Below, in pieces: positions 49,346 through 62,130 of a DNA stretch of 64,000 nt. Below the pieces are notes generated by a model. That model saw nothing but the letters and a program-made list of their open reading frames with translations. It did not search any database and was not told where the DNA came from. This stretch comes from Pholiota molesta (lineage: Eukaryota; Basidiomycota; Agaricomycetes; Agaricales; Strophariaceae), in NCBI GenBank assembly GCA_014925825.1, contig JACGCK010000072.1, forward strand, positions 124,001 to 188,000, read 5' to 3'. How positions within the stretch are numbered: the stretch's first letter is position 1; each line of letters starts with the position of its first letter. The position numbers were made by a program, and so were the translations under genes.

Positions 49346-50060
49346 ATGAGCGACGCGTCACTGCAACACACGGGAGCACGGAGATATGGAAATGCTTGTC
49401 AGCAACGCACCGATGGCGTTCGAGGACGAGATGGGCAACCTACCAAGTGCGGACCGACGATTGATGTCGCGGGAGGTCTAGTGGATTCCTGGCAGCTGCC
49501 AGCCAATATCAACGTAAGTACTCTTTCTCTGGTATGAATTCTTATTTACTTACCTTGGCCATACCAGTCCAGCAGTCAATTCAAACGGCGTTTGCTCCTT
49601 CCAAACCCCTCGAACCGCACGCGCGTGATACGATTCGCCAGAGCATAGCCGCCGTCGACGACATCGAGGACGACGACCGCCAGGAGATTCCAGCGCGCTT
49701 GTCAGAAATGGAAGGCGAAGCAGGTGTGTATGTTGTTCGGCACCTCCTTAGTTCATGTCGTAACTCCTGCACTTGCCCGCGAAGGCGGAAGAGGACACGG
49801 CGGGCCATCTGCGAGGGCGGGCGTCCGTGAGTATGGCGATGATTTGACCGCGCAAGAACTCAGGTCTTCATGGTGATGTGATCTAGCAGGTACATATGTT
49901 GTCCGGCACCCGTTCGAAGCTCTCGACTAACACTTACCCTTTTTCAGTTCGTATCGTAACTCCAGCACTCGTCCGTGAATGCGGAAGAGGATACCGGAGA
50001 TTGGTGTCGTTGACTACGTCAAGCACGAAGGGAGCGTCGCGGGTCGCGTTTGGTTTTATT
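49346..50060 (+). pseudogene. Unidentified gene relic with internal repeat
   Basis: Frames such as MEMLVSNAPMAFEDEMGNLP run into a stop after about 30 codons, then resume after an apparent intron (about 49519-49567). A segment encoding VVTPALAREGGRGHGG (about 49750-49790) recurs in diverged form as RIVTPALVRECGRGY (about 49952-49996). No family was recognised. Broken frames and partial duplication suggest a decayed gene. Confidence 0.4.
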
Positions 50061-50559
50061 TAGTTACAATCTTTGTAGGTTCAGTTAATGCGATCCGATT
50101 ATTGTTACATTATTGAACTATGAAAGAGTATATAAAAACTGTAAAAACAAATACATTGAACACCATAGCCATGCAATGCAAGGGAACGAGCTAGTACATT
50201 AGATCAATCATCATAATTCAATCATATATTAAAAACTGGATTTCATTCACTAAGTCTATAATACAAAGATTTTGTAACTAAATGAATCCTGGAACACCAC
50301 CCTCGGCATTCCCTTCGTGCTCGAGTGTCTCGCCCAACCCTCATTCGCCTCGCCCGGGTTGAACAACTGCAATAGTACCCACAGGCGCCACACAGCTGCA
50401 GTTGTTCGCGCAGCGACACAGACGTCGCCCGATCCTCCTCCTCCCTTGCCAGCCGCGCATGCTTTTGTTGTCGTCCAAACCACGCCGTGAGTAGCCTCCG
50501 TACGGCGCCGTGGTGCCTAGCTTACTGCTGTAAACGTACCGCTGAGAGAGGGGAGACGA

Positions 50560-50985
50560 GTGAAGATACACACACCTGGATGTGCCCGTCTGTGACGGTC
50601 TTTCTCCTCGACCTGCGCAGCGGATTTTCCGATGACGTCGTCGTGCCGCGAGAGCTGCTGTTTGAGATCGCAGTTGCGTGCATCAACCTCGCGCGCCTGT
50701 TCTTGCACCTCGTTCATCTCGCGCTCCAGGCGTCGGATGCGATCATCTTGCGCATTGAGCTTGGTGGTTAGCTAGTGAACCTGCTCCTGGAGCTCGACGG
50801 TTTTCTCGTCGTGCTCCGTGTGCTCGAGCGCGAGGATGTCCTGTAGACGGCGGGCCTCGTTGGCGCCTGCAGCCTCGGAGTGTGCGAGAGCTTCGCGAAG
50901 GTCGTCGTTTTCCATCTTTAGTTTATTAATCTGGGATTCCGCTGCTTTGGCGTTGGCCGTGAGGGTTAGTTGTTGCTAATGCCAA
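50560..50985 (-). pseudogene. Coiled-coil gene fragment with in-frame stop
   Basis: One frame encodes a heptad-rich coiled coil from LTANAKAAESQINKLKMEND through VELQEQVH, then a TAG stop (50774-50772). It continues LTTKLNAQDDRIRRLEREMN and LKQQLSRHDDVIGKSAAQVE. The stop divides an otherwise uninterrupted coiled coil, and no start or end domain was found. It may be a remnant of a cytoskeletal or spindle-pole protein, but that is a guess. Confidence 0.6.
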
Positions 50986-51011
50986 AACCAAGATTTGCTG
51001 ATGCGTGCACA

Positions 51012-51165
51012 CGGCACTATATTTGACGCACTCGTCAAATAAGTGCGTCAAATATCGTGCGCACGGGACGATATCGTCAAACAGCGTCAAACGTCGTGCA
51101 CAGGGAACGATGTTCGAGCAGTTCCTCCGAGTCAAACATCGTTCGCACAGAACGATGTTTGTCGA
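51012..51165. repeat. Cluster of short perfect inverted repeats
   Basis: 51019-51032 and 51042-51055 form a perfect 14-bp hairpin with a 9-base loop. 51134-51144 and 51150-51160 form a perfect 11-bp hairpin with a 5-base loop. Related CGTCAAA and AACGATG strings recur between them. Confidence 0.85.
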
Positions 51166-51199
51166 GTCCGAGGTCCATTTTGGGTCCATTTGTCGCGTC

Positions 51200-52144
51200 C
51201 GAGTTTGTAGCGTGACATCTGCTAAAGTGTGACGGGAAAGCTGACATTATATGACTCATAGATTAACTCTGCATAACATAACAGCGCAAGAACCGGCCCG
51301 ACTTGACAGTTGAATGTCCGCCGTGTCAGCCCATGCCCACGCCCTAAAAATAGGCCAGACATCGAATTTAAGCGCGCATCCAGGCGGTGTCGTTGAGTGT
51401 CTTTACTTAATTTTTCACTTGACAAACGAATCACTATATGAGACCACATTGTGTGCTAACGCTGATGCTTCCTATCGATGAGAAATACAGCCAAGGGCTC
51501 TGAACTCGAAGTCGCCTGCACTCCGCAGTTGGTTCGTAGTAATTGGGGATCATGATCGAGCGAAAGGTAGAATACTTCTGCTGCTACTTCTACGCCTTCG
51601 AACCTTGCTATTGAGTTCAAAAATAACTGTGGATATCTGATATGCGTATATTCTCCACAGAGATCCCTATGCTCCCGAGATGATCATCTTTGGTACAGCA
51701 GAAATACATAGTATTCCCGAATTCTCGTCAGAAATGTTTTTAAACCGGATAAATGTCGAATCAAATACTAAACAGATATCTCTGCCACTGGAGACTTGAT
51801 GCGACTTCCAACCGGTAGATTTGAAAAAGTAAAATGCTCAAACGATATCGATTATGTTGTCGTCCTGGTTGGCTAGTCTAGGCACATGGTGGAATTATCT
51901 CGCATATAGTACGGAAGAAATAAATGCTGCCCCTTAGGCCACGCTCTTATGAGGATCTACACCGCACTTTCAATTCGGACGGATGTGGGCTGGTGTTAAA
52001 CGAAGCAAGAACATAGCGGCATGAATGATAATATAGCTCTAGTTTCATATCATTGATTGATACGTCCTTTATCCGTAAAGATATCAATCAATAGTGTCCA
52101 AATGTGGCCTGCTGCCTCCTGCTGCGGCGGTATAGATCGTAGTC
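51200..52144. other. Intergenic, nothing recognised
   Basis: No coding frame, repeat or RNA gene could be supported. Confidence 0.4.
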
Positions 52145-52635
52145 CTACTTCTTGTCTGCGAGTTCCTTTACGATATCAACAGCTCTCTTAAATTTAGCCT
52201 TCTGCTCGTCCGTCGCTTGGATTGTGCTAACTCCACCGCCGCATCCCTGAGGACCGCCGTTCACCCACACCAAATCATCGCTTCCCCAGGCGATGCTAGT
52301 ATCGAGGCGATAGATATCCTCACTGCCTGGGGGGTATTCTGTAGGTAATTCCTTCAAAATGCTATGGAGCTCCTCGACGAGATTTGCAGTTTCGTCTGTT
52401 TTGGCGACGGACTTGTTTCCAAAATCTTGGAGCGCAGGAGTTCCAGTAGGGCGGATCGCAGTAGCAATCGTGAATGTGTCACTGTTCAGGGGTTGAGTGA
52501 AGGTATGAATGAGGTTAGGAGTCGGGGGCGCGAAGCCGCCCGTGATTCCTGGAATATTTGCTCAACAAGTTTGAAAATTTCTTACACCTAGAAACTTACC
52601 TTCCTGTAGTCTAAAGAGTACTCTCCGACAGGCAT
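52145..52635 (-). CDS. Conserved-looking hypothetical protein
   Basis: The long exon (from about 52550 to the stop at 52145) encodes ITGGFAPPTPNLIHTFTQPL, TIATAIRPTGTPALQDFG, NLVEELHSILKELPTEYPPG, YRLDTSIAWGSDDLVWVNGG and a Lys-rich end AKFKRAVDIVKELADKK. A first exon with MPVGEYSLDYRK ends at 52600, but its phase differs by one from exon 2. The start is therefore uncertain, or one base is missing. I see no signal peptide or membrane helix and do not recognise the family. Confidence 0.6.
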
Positions 52636-53770
52636 TGTGGTGGTATGAGATGAAGGGTTGAAAGCGTTCAGAACGGAGCTTGTGGCTCCCCCATTGCGCG
52701 ATAACGATCCATCACTGCGCACAGCCACAGGCCAATGAGCTAATGGCGATGCTTGAGGTTAGGGCTGATTGACGTCATTTCCCACAAGTTATAAGATTCA
52801 ATGCGTGCCATGCCTGTATCACAAACCTTTCATTCCTGCCGTCATGTCGAGCTCAAAATCATTTACCGAAAAACATATCCCTTCCTATCCACCACAATGC
52901 CATGATACCACCTCCAGAAAGACAGTCATCGCCGAACAACCGTCGATTACGACGAGCATGTCCTTGAACAACTCTCCACAGCTTCGAAGTGACGAACAAG
53001 CCGCAAGTAGGCTTCGAGGAGGTTGCATACCCTGTCCAGTATGGTTTATTGTCAGCTTCTAAGCAGCGCAAGCTTATTCTTCTGACATAGGATGGGGGAT
53101 GTTGTTTCATCATACCCATTCCCTGTTGTTGATTCTTGAATAGCATAATAACAAACTTGGAATGGTGAGGCATAGGTCGAACAGACAGCCGACCATGTAC
53201 GATCTCAGGTTGTAGAAACGACATGAACACGAAGACATGTTTAGTGTTATGCATATTCCCTATGTTACTCGATTAGCTTTGATAGTTACTTTACGGAAAT
53301 GTGGACTAACAATAATCTCGCCCGAATATCAAATCGATATGCAAATCCAATACTTTGAACTTTCCACTGCTTGGCTGCTGCTCTGAAGTGGTACATCAAC
53401 TTGCGCATGATTCCGACGTCGAGCACCTGGGAGGTGGGGGATTCCATGGAGGCACGCTGGCGTGCTGCCCATTTTCACGTTGCTCACGCTTATGATCTTC
53501 ACTTACCTGAGCTTACCTATTTGCATGTTCTAATCTTGTGCTGGAGTAGGCGAGTAGCAAGCATGACACAAGGGTCTACTCAGATGCGATGATGCCGATG
53601 GCTCCGAGTCCCGACGAGCGATTCTCTAGGCGCTGATCGATGATCCTGCGCATCTCGATCGCATTGTGCATTGCGTGCCAGACTCTGCACGTCTATCATC
53701 ATTCCTGAAACATCACTGAAAATACAAACGTCTGTGTAGCGTACGTACAACAACCAAAGGCTCAAAAAAA
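52636..53770. other. Intergenic, nothing recognised
   Basis: Only short, unsupported frames on both strands. Confidence 0.4.
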
Positions 53771-54778
53771 TCAATCTTGCCTATCCACGAAAATAGGACG
53801 AATCAAGATAAAATAGCTGATGGGGAATAATGTGAGTGCGACGATGATGGACATCGTGATTGCGATCGGCAGCGTCTCCTCTAGCCATACATACGAGAGC
53901 ACTGCCACGATCAAAGAAAGTATTCCCAAGTAGAATGTTATCAACCCTAATTGTTAAAATCCTAGTGAGCAAAAAAGAAAAAGAAATCGAATCGCTGACT
54001 TACAATGAAAAAGCATATATTTCCATTGTTTGCTGGCTCCATATTTTTTCAAGATGTCCTCTGCACCCATACTAGTCGAACCCATGATATTTTCCTTTTT
54101 CGACGCCCTGTAGCCGAGTTCCCCAAGATTGTCTGTCAATACAAAGGACCCGATTGTGGCGCTGATGTTGAGGAAAAGCCCGGCGTAGCAGAAGATGAGG
54201 ACGAGGTTTCGAAATCTGGGCTCTCTGGCACTCAGACCAGGGTCTGTCTTGAAGGAACCCAGCAGTTGTGCAGCGGCGGAGGCCAGAAGACCCGACTGTG
54301 ATTGTTTAGCACATTCGATATGCATGACTCCGAGGTGAAAATGACTTTGCCACTCACCACAACTGCACCACTTGAGGATGTCCATTGCCAACCATCCCTT
54401 ATTGACTGAACGGTAGTGGGAAGTTCATCTGAATGATGAAAACATCAGTTGGTCAATGCGGTAAAAAGGATGTGAATAGATACAGTTGATTTTGACGGTA
54501 GAATTTCTTGTAGCATGATTTATAGTTGACGCAGGAGCAGCTTTAGGAAGAACTTCAGCTCCATGCCACACGGAATAAAGACAGTAACTTCATACACGGC
54601 TGTATTTCATTATGGTGACTAGTGGAGCTAAATGGCTCTGGGATGTTTGGGTTGGGAAAACCTGGCAATTTATAACTTATTGTGAGTAGTATTGTCGAGA
54701 ATCTGTATGCTGGTGCAATCTACCCGGAGCTTGAGAAGTCGTCTGGCTGGCGGAAGCATGTCCGTTACTGGATGACAT
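53771..54778 (-). CDS. Four-helix membrane protein of unknown function
   Basis: The start MSSSNGHASASQTTSQAP is at 54778. Later exons join as NYELPTTVQSIRDGWQWTSS, SGLLASAAAQLLGSFKTD, NLVLIFCYAGLFLNISATIG and KYMLFHWLITFYLGILSLIV. The stop at 53773-53771 follows FILIRPIFVDRQD. Four hydrophobic helices are predicted, two in each half, with a short loop carrying SKKENIMGSTSMGAEDILKK. The Ser/Thr-rich N-terminus is probably cytosolic. The second exon start (54550-54600) is not resolved. It resembles small membrane proteins common in agarics; no function can be given. Confidence 0.6.
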
Positions 54779-55765
54779 TGCGGTTCAAGTTCTGTCGTAG
54801 AGTTGGTGGAAGTAGGAGGTCTCGAGCCCTTTAAAGTAAATGTTAAGCAGTGAGTGGTGTACTTACAGCCTGCAGGGCAGGGAGAACGTTCGAATGAGGT
54901 GGCTTTCAGGGTTCACATTCCTATTTTTCGCTTGCCTCGATGCCAATGGATGGCAGCGCTTTACGTACATATACCATCATGTTGATTTACAATTAATTGT
55001 GATGACCCTGAATTGGGATACTGCCGGCGGACCTAACTCTATTAAAAGGCATGATAAGAAGACAAGTACAGACAGACATTAGATAGCCAGTCGTTGGCGC
55101 ATGCGATACTTGCATTACTTACGGCGATGAAGCAATTAATTTCAGGACATATATTCAATGGGAAGCATTTCTACACTGTTCTTGAAGCAGATAGAAGGTC
55201 AGGCTTCAGCTGAATCGCAAATGGTTACATGACGAGCTATTCGGTCAAGTAAAGAAGCAAGCCGCGGAAACACCCCAGACACTGGACAGGTCGGCAGTAC
55301 GAATGAGCCCAGATGTATACTAAAATATCGAACTTCATCTTGCCATAGAGAAATATTTTCAATAACGGTCCATCGACTTCACTTACTAGCCCGAAGTTTT
55401 TCTTTCCCACTTACAATGGTGTAAAAATCCATGCAAACGATAAATAAGCACCTTGGAATTGAATTGGGATATTTATGCGTCGCAACACGAGGCGCTGTGT
55501 CATGAGCACGACCTGAGCACGACCCATACTTACGAGCAGTGCTAGGCTCTAGGGTAATCATATATTTTCCACACGTGCCCATCCTGCGGTTGATCTGTCA
55601 AGGTACAATGCATGAGATAGAGTGGACTGTGGCACATCCAAACAAAAATTGATTTCATGATCGGTAACTTGTAAGAAATAAGTACTCGAACCATCCAGAT
55701 CCGAAGCGACATATGCGCAACCAATAACTCTTAGAAAAATACGTGACCTATGTATAGATCTCGTC
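54779..55765. other. Intergenic, nothing recognised
   Basis: Upstream flank of the membrane protein gene and 3' flank of the GH30 gene. Confidence 0.4.
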
Positions 55766-58313
55766 CTAGGATTTGATCCTCGTGAAATTTCCTGTGGTGC
55801 TATTGAAGAATGCAGCAGTATTCGCCGCTGTCACTTTCACACTGTCAGAGAGGGTCGAGTTGTCGCTCCTTCTTGCGTTTCCGAGGTTGGGCGCGAACCA
55901 CCACAGAGTAGTAACACCCACGGGAATGTATATGTTGCCTAAAACGAGCAGACGGACCATTAGACAAGACGCGATCGACGTATGAGTCGGATGAACGAAT
56001 ATCTGACCTGCATTCCTCGGAATTCGATGGTTGTTGTCACCGGTTGCGGGTTCCAGGTAGTCGATGAGCTATCGTCCCCTTGAAGATAAATAAACAGCAT
56101 GAGGACGACGGATGCGGGAAGAATATAAAAATAGAAAAGGCAATTATATTTACAATTTAGGACGACAATCGAATATCTAGATAGTCGCTTGAGGATACTC
56201 TGCTGGTGACATAAGCGCCCACTCGGAGGGCCCAGCTCTCCGACCCTCCGACCGAGACGCCAATTCGTTGTCCGTAAGCGCCTCCGCTGTCCTTGGGATG
56301 ATAGCTTTGGACGCCTGCGCCATAGAATAAACTTCACCAGAGATGATTAACGGTATTGCAAATTTCTTGAGGACATATAGACTCACATTCTTGGTTGAAT
56401 GAATAGCTTCCGTCGCTGTTCACAGTGACCAGGGGCCGACATCCGTTGCCACCACAGCTATTCGTTCCAGGCAGCTTAGGGTTTCCGTTGCCGTCTGCAG
56501 CGATACTCCACATGAGTCCCTAGGCAGCAAGTTAGTACTATCTACTGCTTCGCTAGCAGCGAGAGGATGGCACACCGATTGGGAATAATACTCTAAGCTT
56601 CCAATCCACCTTGTTTTGGTTAGATTTAGCACAAGATTCCCGGAATCAGGATGAGTGTCAGTCTCACAGATTATCCATGTACCACTGCGACTCGTAAGCA
56701 AACGAAACTATGTATTAGATGAAGACTTACTTGATATCGCTCCACCAATCAGATCCGATCGTCCTGCACATTCCGTGAAGTAGACTGCCTACATATTCAT
56801 TGAGTGTATAATTGAAACCCATCAATTATAAAGGTTGTTGGTTCAGGAGAATTCGATACTTACTTTAGATGGGTATGCGTTGTGGAACGAAGCTGGTTTG
56901 AGACAGATCCAGCGTAGCAATGGAAAGATACTCCAGAGAAGGCACTGCTATAAGAATTCATCTTAGGCACCACTACCGGATCAGATTCTCATTTATGTGC
57001 CTCACAAACGTCACGACTCACAAGCTGCACTGGATAAGTGGCGGCATTATCCCAGTTGTGCTAATGTAAGCCGTCAGTAATAGCACGCTTGGGGTTCATG
57101 TTTGTGGAAAGCCTACCTCATATCCAATGATGTTGACGCTAGACAGACCATTCGAATTCAGAAGACTCCTCAGTGAGATTCCTATCTGGCCTTCCACGTC
57201 CGCGCTCATTGTGCACGTTGGGTACGTCGGGTTTGAGTTTTGTGGTTCATTCTAGAGAATGGCTCGTTAGATAGGGCATGGTTGCAAGCGGAAAAACAGG
57301 CTACTTGTATGGAGATTGCATAGACTGGGAACCCCTTAGACTGGAACCTTGAACGGCCTTTAAGAGGTATGTGGGATCTATGCTCCGCGTCAAGAAGATG
57401 CGACGTAGAAGTAGATCTTATACTCACAGGCACTGATGTACTGAGATTGCAACGATCCGCCGTTCATGGTTCCACTATCTTTCATCCAACCGGGCTGGTA
57501 CATCGAAAGAATCGGTAAGCGTCACGCTTTCTTTCAACGTCCTTCCCCTCGGCTTACCGGAGACCATGGAAGGATATGGATCTTGATCCGGCTATTGGTC
57601 GTCTGGATATCCTTGAGAACAGAAAACACAGCGGAAGGAATATTGTTAATGTTAAAATTATTGAAGCTCGTGTCTCCACTGGTATCGTCCAGGCTGTACA
57701 CTGTAAAACGGAAAGAAAGAAAAACCAAGAAATCGGAATACAGCATGAGTAAATGTAAATTAGGACTTACAGTTTGCTGAGAAATCTGAAGCGCCAATGG
57801 GAATGCGAATATAGTTCAGGCCAGCGGCATTCGCACCGTCCGTCGTCGTGAACATATATTGCAAGAGGCTCCAGTAATTTGCCGAATTCGTTGTCTGGGG
57901 ATAATATTTTCAATAGGGCGCACTCATTACGACAAAAACCTTGAGAAACCTTCAGATTGTTGAGAATTGTCGCCGAGCTATCCGCTAGTCAAGATATTAG
58001 TAATGGAAGATATCGAAAAAAGAAATGATTTACTCAACGAGCCGCCGAACCCAGCAATTTGTTGATACACGGTACCATCGTTGATGACGATGTCAGCACT
58101 TCCAATGGCTCCTGGTGTGACGAAGTTGATGGGAGAAGAGGGCGCAAGTGATGTGAAGAGCTTCGATCTGTCCCATGTAGTTTGCCACTGAATCAATAAG
58201 GTTAAACGTAATTTCGCGACTCAACATCAGAGGGAAGTACTTACAATATCCCAGATCTGCTGCGAGAGCGCTGGAAGCACGAAGCAAGGAAGGAGGATCA
58301 AAGAGCCACGCAT
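55766..58313 (-). CDS. GH30 family glucanase (endo-beta-1,6-glucanase-like), frame breaks
   Basis: The gene has about twelve exons. A signal peptide (MRGSLILLPCFVLPALS) is followed by IWQTTWDRSKL and QQIAGFGGSLTDSSATILNN, the GH30 start. NYIRIPIGASDFSAN, ILPWSPPGWMKDSGTMNGGS and the acid/base motif NEPQNSNPTYPTC come next. The nucleophile motif is VYFTEC. WYMDNL, GLMWSIAADGNGNPKLPG and a C-terminal beta domain (VTTLWWFAPNLGNARRSDNS) complete it. GH30 enzymes of this type cut beta-1,6-glucan in fungal walls. Frames break at about 56762, 56294 and 55921, each explained by one lost base in a short run. It is likely secreted. Confidence 0.88.
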
Positions 58314-59951
58314 CTGTACAACTGGGATGAGATGCAACGTGGCTGGTCTGAGTTATATAGGCACCCTGCAGGCAATATTTTTTCGAAAAAAAATGGCCAG
58401 GAGAGAGGTATCACATGTGGAGGCAGTATCCGTGCTGCAAGCCAAGCAGCATGTCATCAGTGAGACCACCGGTCCGATAGAGAAGATCCATAGAAATTGA
58501 GTTCGTAGCAGTAGGCGTAACTGGCATCCCAACGATCTTCCAGGCAATACAAAGGACGATCTCATCATGTCAGACCAAAAGTGCGTGCGCGGGGACAAGT
58601 CTGCTAGAAACCCACCCAAAGATGGATTAGACTCAATCATGTAACCCCAACGAGCATATCGTCGAGAAAATGAGCAGCTCTTGCATAGACGGCAAAGATG
58701 GATGATAAATGTAACTCAATATTAGAACATAGAAGCAGCAACCACAATCTCGTCGGACTCGTCGGAGTCATTGGTAGCCAGTCGGAGAAGTCGAACTCAG
58801 TCATGTCCAATTTTTTGCAGAATGTGAAAGCATTGGCGATTCAACAAGCCATATGGGTCTTCATTTCACCATGTGCTCCTATGTGTACTATACCACAAGC
58901 AAACCACGAAAGGTCGACTGGAATCGGGACATCGCGAACTGCGCAACGAATGAGTAGACCAAATGACACGTTGATGAAGGTCTGCAGACCATCAAATATT
59001 GATGCAAGTATGCGTAGGTCATCACCTGAGGCGATGGAAGAGCATTAGTACCATAGATTTCCAGTCCCAGACATAGTTCTTTGTCTCCTGGATGAGAGGG
59101 TAGCAAGGGGTAGCATCTGGGCAGCATGGGACAGTTCGATATCGGATAAATCAGAATCCCGAAAGTGGCAAGAATAGGACGGCATGAAAACGGCACAACT
59201 TGGGCCTGAATATTCAACAACATCAATGTCACACGGTCCAGTGACACGTGATGCTTCGAATTCGACACATCAGTGATCAATGATCATTCAGCGATTTTCT
59301 GCGCGCTTCAGCGTTTATCATTAGCGCCCGAGCACTCACTCAAACACCAAACACACAAATACTACCTAGTTTCACAGATACTTGGGGCATTCCAATATGT
59401 GAATATTTGCCGCCTAGACGAAAAGTTTGAATCTCTTTCTGGCCGTGCATATACATATATGCTTGGGAAGATTTTATACGAACTCCTTTCTCCAACCTTT
59501 CTCGCAAGGTCCATATCATTCAGTATTGCCTATTTCCGCTCATCTGATTTACTTTATGACATAGCAAGTTCAACATAAGAAACATGTGGCATCAGTGGAG
59601 GTATCTTGAGGGTGCCATAATTATGATATTTTGAGCGACGGACGTCATCACAGGGATAACGTTGGGTTAACGCTAAACTTTATGAACATGTAGCGTTGTG
59701 AACTGCTTCGCCATGTTTATTTTGTAGCTTCATAAACGATTTGGACAGTACGGTGGATAATCATTATCATTTGGAAAGAAGGAAGAAGATATGGACAATT
59801 GGTATTATGCTGTGGACTCACGGATCTCATCTTCCTTGGGCTTGCATCGTTTCTAATGAGAAGGGGATGGTTATCGCGTACCAGCTTTTAGATATGCGCT
59901 TTCAAATCGTCATGATAAGCGAGTTTGAACCATTAGGCGTGGTAGAGGAAT
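58314..59951. other. Intergenic, nothing recognised
   Basis: A 95-codon minus-strand frame at 58353-58640 has no recognisable features and was not called. Nothing else was seen. Confidence 0.4.
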
Positions 59952-61140
59952 CTAAGCTGGTAATCGATGGGTCGTCTGACGAGGTAGAGGATGAGGATGA
60001 GTCCCTGTATTCTCTGGTAAGTCTTCGTCGTATTGGCGAGGGTCCCACCGCGTTCCAGTTTCCGTAGAAGACCTGCAGGAGGTATAGATTCATTCTATGT
60101 CGATGAGTATTGGCTGAGTTGACATACCGAGAGAGACTGGATCCTGGCCATTTGACATTTGTCGGTATTAGGCTAGCATGGGGTGCACCGATTCCGGCGA
60201 TGGTGCTAATGCTGGCTATTAACGGTCCAAATACACCTCCAGCACCTCTTGCGACAGCTGGACGAGTTACGTATCCAAATATGGGCGGGATATCGAAGTG
60301 CCGTGATTCGCGTTCATGTACTCTTTTGCGGTCGATGTCTATGATATCGCAATAATAAGGACAAGAGTGCATCCCCAAGAAGGTAAACATACCTGCCTTC
60401 TCTTGCTTTCTTGATTTGCGCATGAGTCGGGAATCTTCATGTTCATCAGGTGGAGTATGATATTCATCGGAGGGGACCTGTCTGGAGGCTATGGTAGATG
60501 TAGATGCCTTAGCTTCAGGATTTCGATGAAAATAAAACAGCGCCGAAAGGATGCTGCCTCCCTTTTCTACTCCTTTGTGCACGGCTTGAACTGGACAGCT
60601 TCTCTGCGTCCCTTTTGTCGTTTTTCTTTTCTCGCAAAGTCGCCGATATCTCCGGGATATGAGTTTCAACGATATGTTCGGCCTTTTTGACGGAGAAATC
60701 ACGCAGATCTTTGGATCCAGGAAGCCCTGCATCTTCATCCTCACCGATCCATTACCTGGGACATCGTGGGTTGGTTCTGAGGGTGAAACGGAGCATGGAA
60801 GATGCACAAGGAGATGGATAGAGGCTGTCCGTATGCGCATCTGCGGAAGAGACTTCAACATCGTCGTCGGTGTCGTAGGTGGCGGGCGATTCCGGCTCTT
60901 CAAAATCGTAATAACGTACTCTTGCAGCAGAGCGGACCTTTTGTATTGTTCTAGAGCATTCGTTAGTACTGAAAGACTTCGGGCTGGAGTTGTCGTGAAT
61001 GATGGACGGAGAGAGAAATACACAGAAAGAACGTACATTCGAACCTTGCTCGTCGAGCATACGGTAGGGTTCGGTAGGACTTTCGGTTCAACTTGCGGAA
61101 ACAGAAACTCGTCTGGCCATTGTACTTTGTATGGAGTCCG
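59952..61140 (-). CDS. Unidentified multi-exon gene
   Basis: Likely exons encode DEFLFPQVEPKVLPNPTVCS, TIQKVRSAARVRYYDFEEPE plus an acidic DTDDDVEVSSADAHTD, and a basic Lys/Arg-rich stretch. A hydrophobic GAGGVFGPLIASISTIAGIG that could be a membrane segment follows. The C-terminus is SSTETGTRWDPRQYDEDLPE up to the stop at 59952. Introns of 55 (about 60072-60126) and about 145 bases fit splice signals. An uninterrupted 378-codon frame over the same bases includes introns and should not be used as the protein. The 5' end is not resolved and the family is unknown. Confidence 0.5.
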
Positions 61141-62130
61141 CGGAGGTGCTCAGCGTCTCTTGGAGGTCGGTTTTTGAAAGGATACATCCCGAGCGGTGTC
61201 GGATTGCCAAGCAAGATGTTCAGCTTATCCAAATGGGTTGGAAATGGAAATCGGAAGTGTTTCGAAGTAGGATATGCCCCAAACTGGTGGTACGAGCAGT
61301 AGATGGTGACTAACATGTGTGGGTCAAATCTTTGTCTCAGAAGACGGGTGTAAATTAAAGAGGTAGGCGCCCGTCACGATCATAATTATCATCAACATAC
61401 GGTCACATGATATTCCCCAACGCGAGCAACTTAAATGCACGCGTCCGATGCAGCTACATATTCTCTTACTTCTTGGTCAATGCGAATGGAAAACAGACTA
61501 TGCGCCTATAGCCTAAAAAAATGTGACCATAATAAACATCACCGACAATACAGCGAACGCTGAGTGCTGAACCCTCTGACTGCTATTGGACGTAATTGCA
61601 AGCCTCAGAATAAACCATTGTCTGCTCCTCTCGGAGCGACACATCCACAAATGTTTTAAATTGATTCTAGTAACCGCCCTCCGATGTCCAATCGCTCTGA
61701 GCGCTTATTAAGGCGCTTAGACGCTTCTTTTGATTCCAATGGTACTGGTTGATGCCAACAGCGATCATTACTGAATGAGTTGTATTACTAATAAAATTGG
61801 GAACATGACCGATTCTCACATGCGTGTGCACTTAGATTATTATAATTAGAAGGCAAATGTAGCCATTGTAAATCCTCTGAAATCCGAGTCCCGTCGGAAT
61901 TCAAGGTTAACGTTAGCCATGTGATCAACATTTGTTGAGCATTTGTGAAGAATAGACTGTGCGTTATTTCGCGAATAATCAATATGGCTCATACACGATA
62001 TCTTTAATCCAGCTCAAAAAATGTAAAATGTACTGATTTCTTGATCAAGACATCAGAAGTTTCAAGTAGGACACATTGTGTGCGCATGTTACAGAGTCAC
62101 GTGATATATTAATAGCTAAAACGGCAAGGG
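61141..62130. other. Intergenic, nothing recognised
   Basis: The interval separates two divergently transcribed genes, so it holds both promoters. No specific element was identified. Confidence 0.4.

Noticed and set aside
51012..51165. CRISPR-like array
   Set aside because: The repeats are inverted, unequal in length and few, the spacers are not regular, and the genome is eukaryotic.
59902..61038. 378-codon uninterrupted frame read as one exon
   Set aside because: Good GT-AG introns fall inside it, and the spliced alternative frame ends in a plausible protein. The long frame is a by-product of introns without stops.
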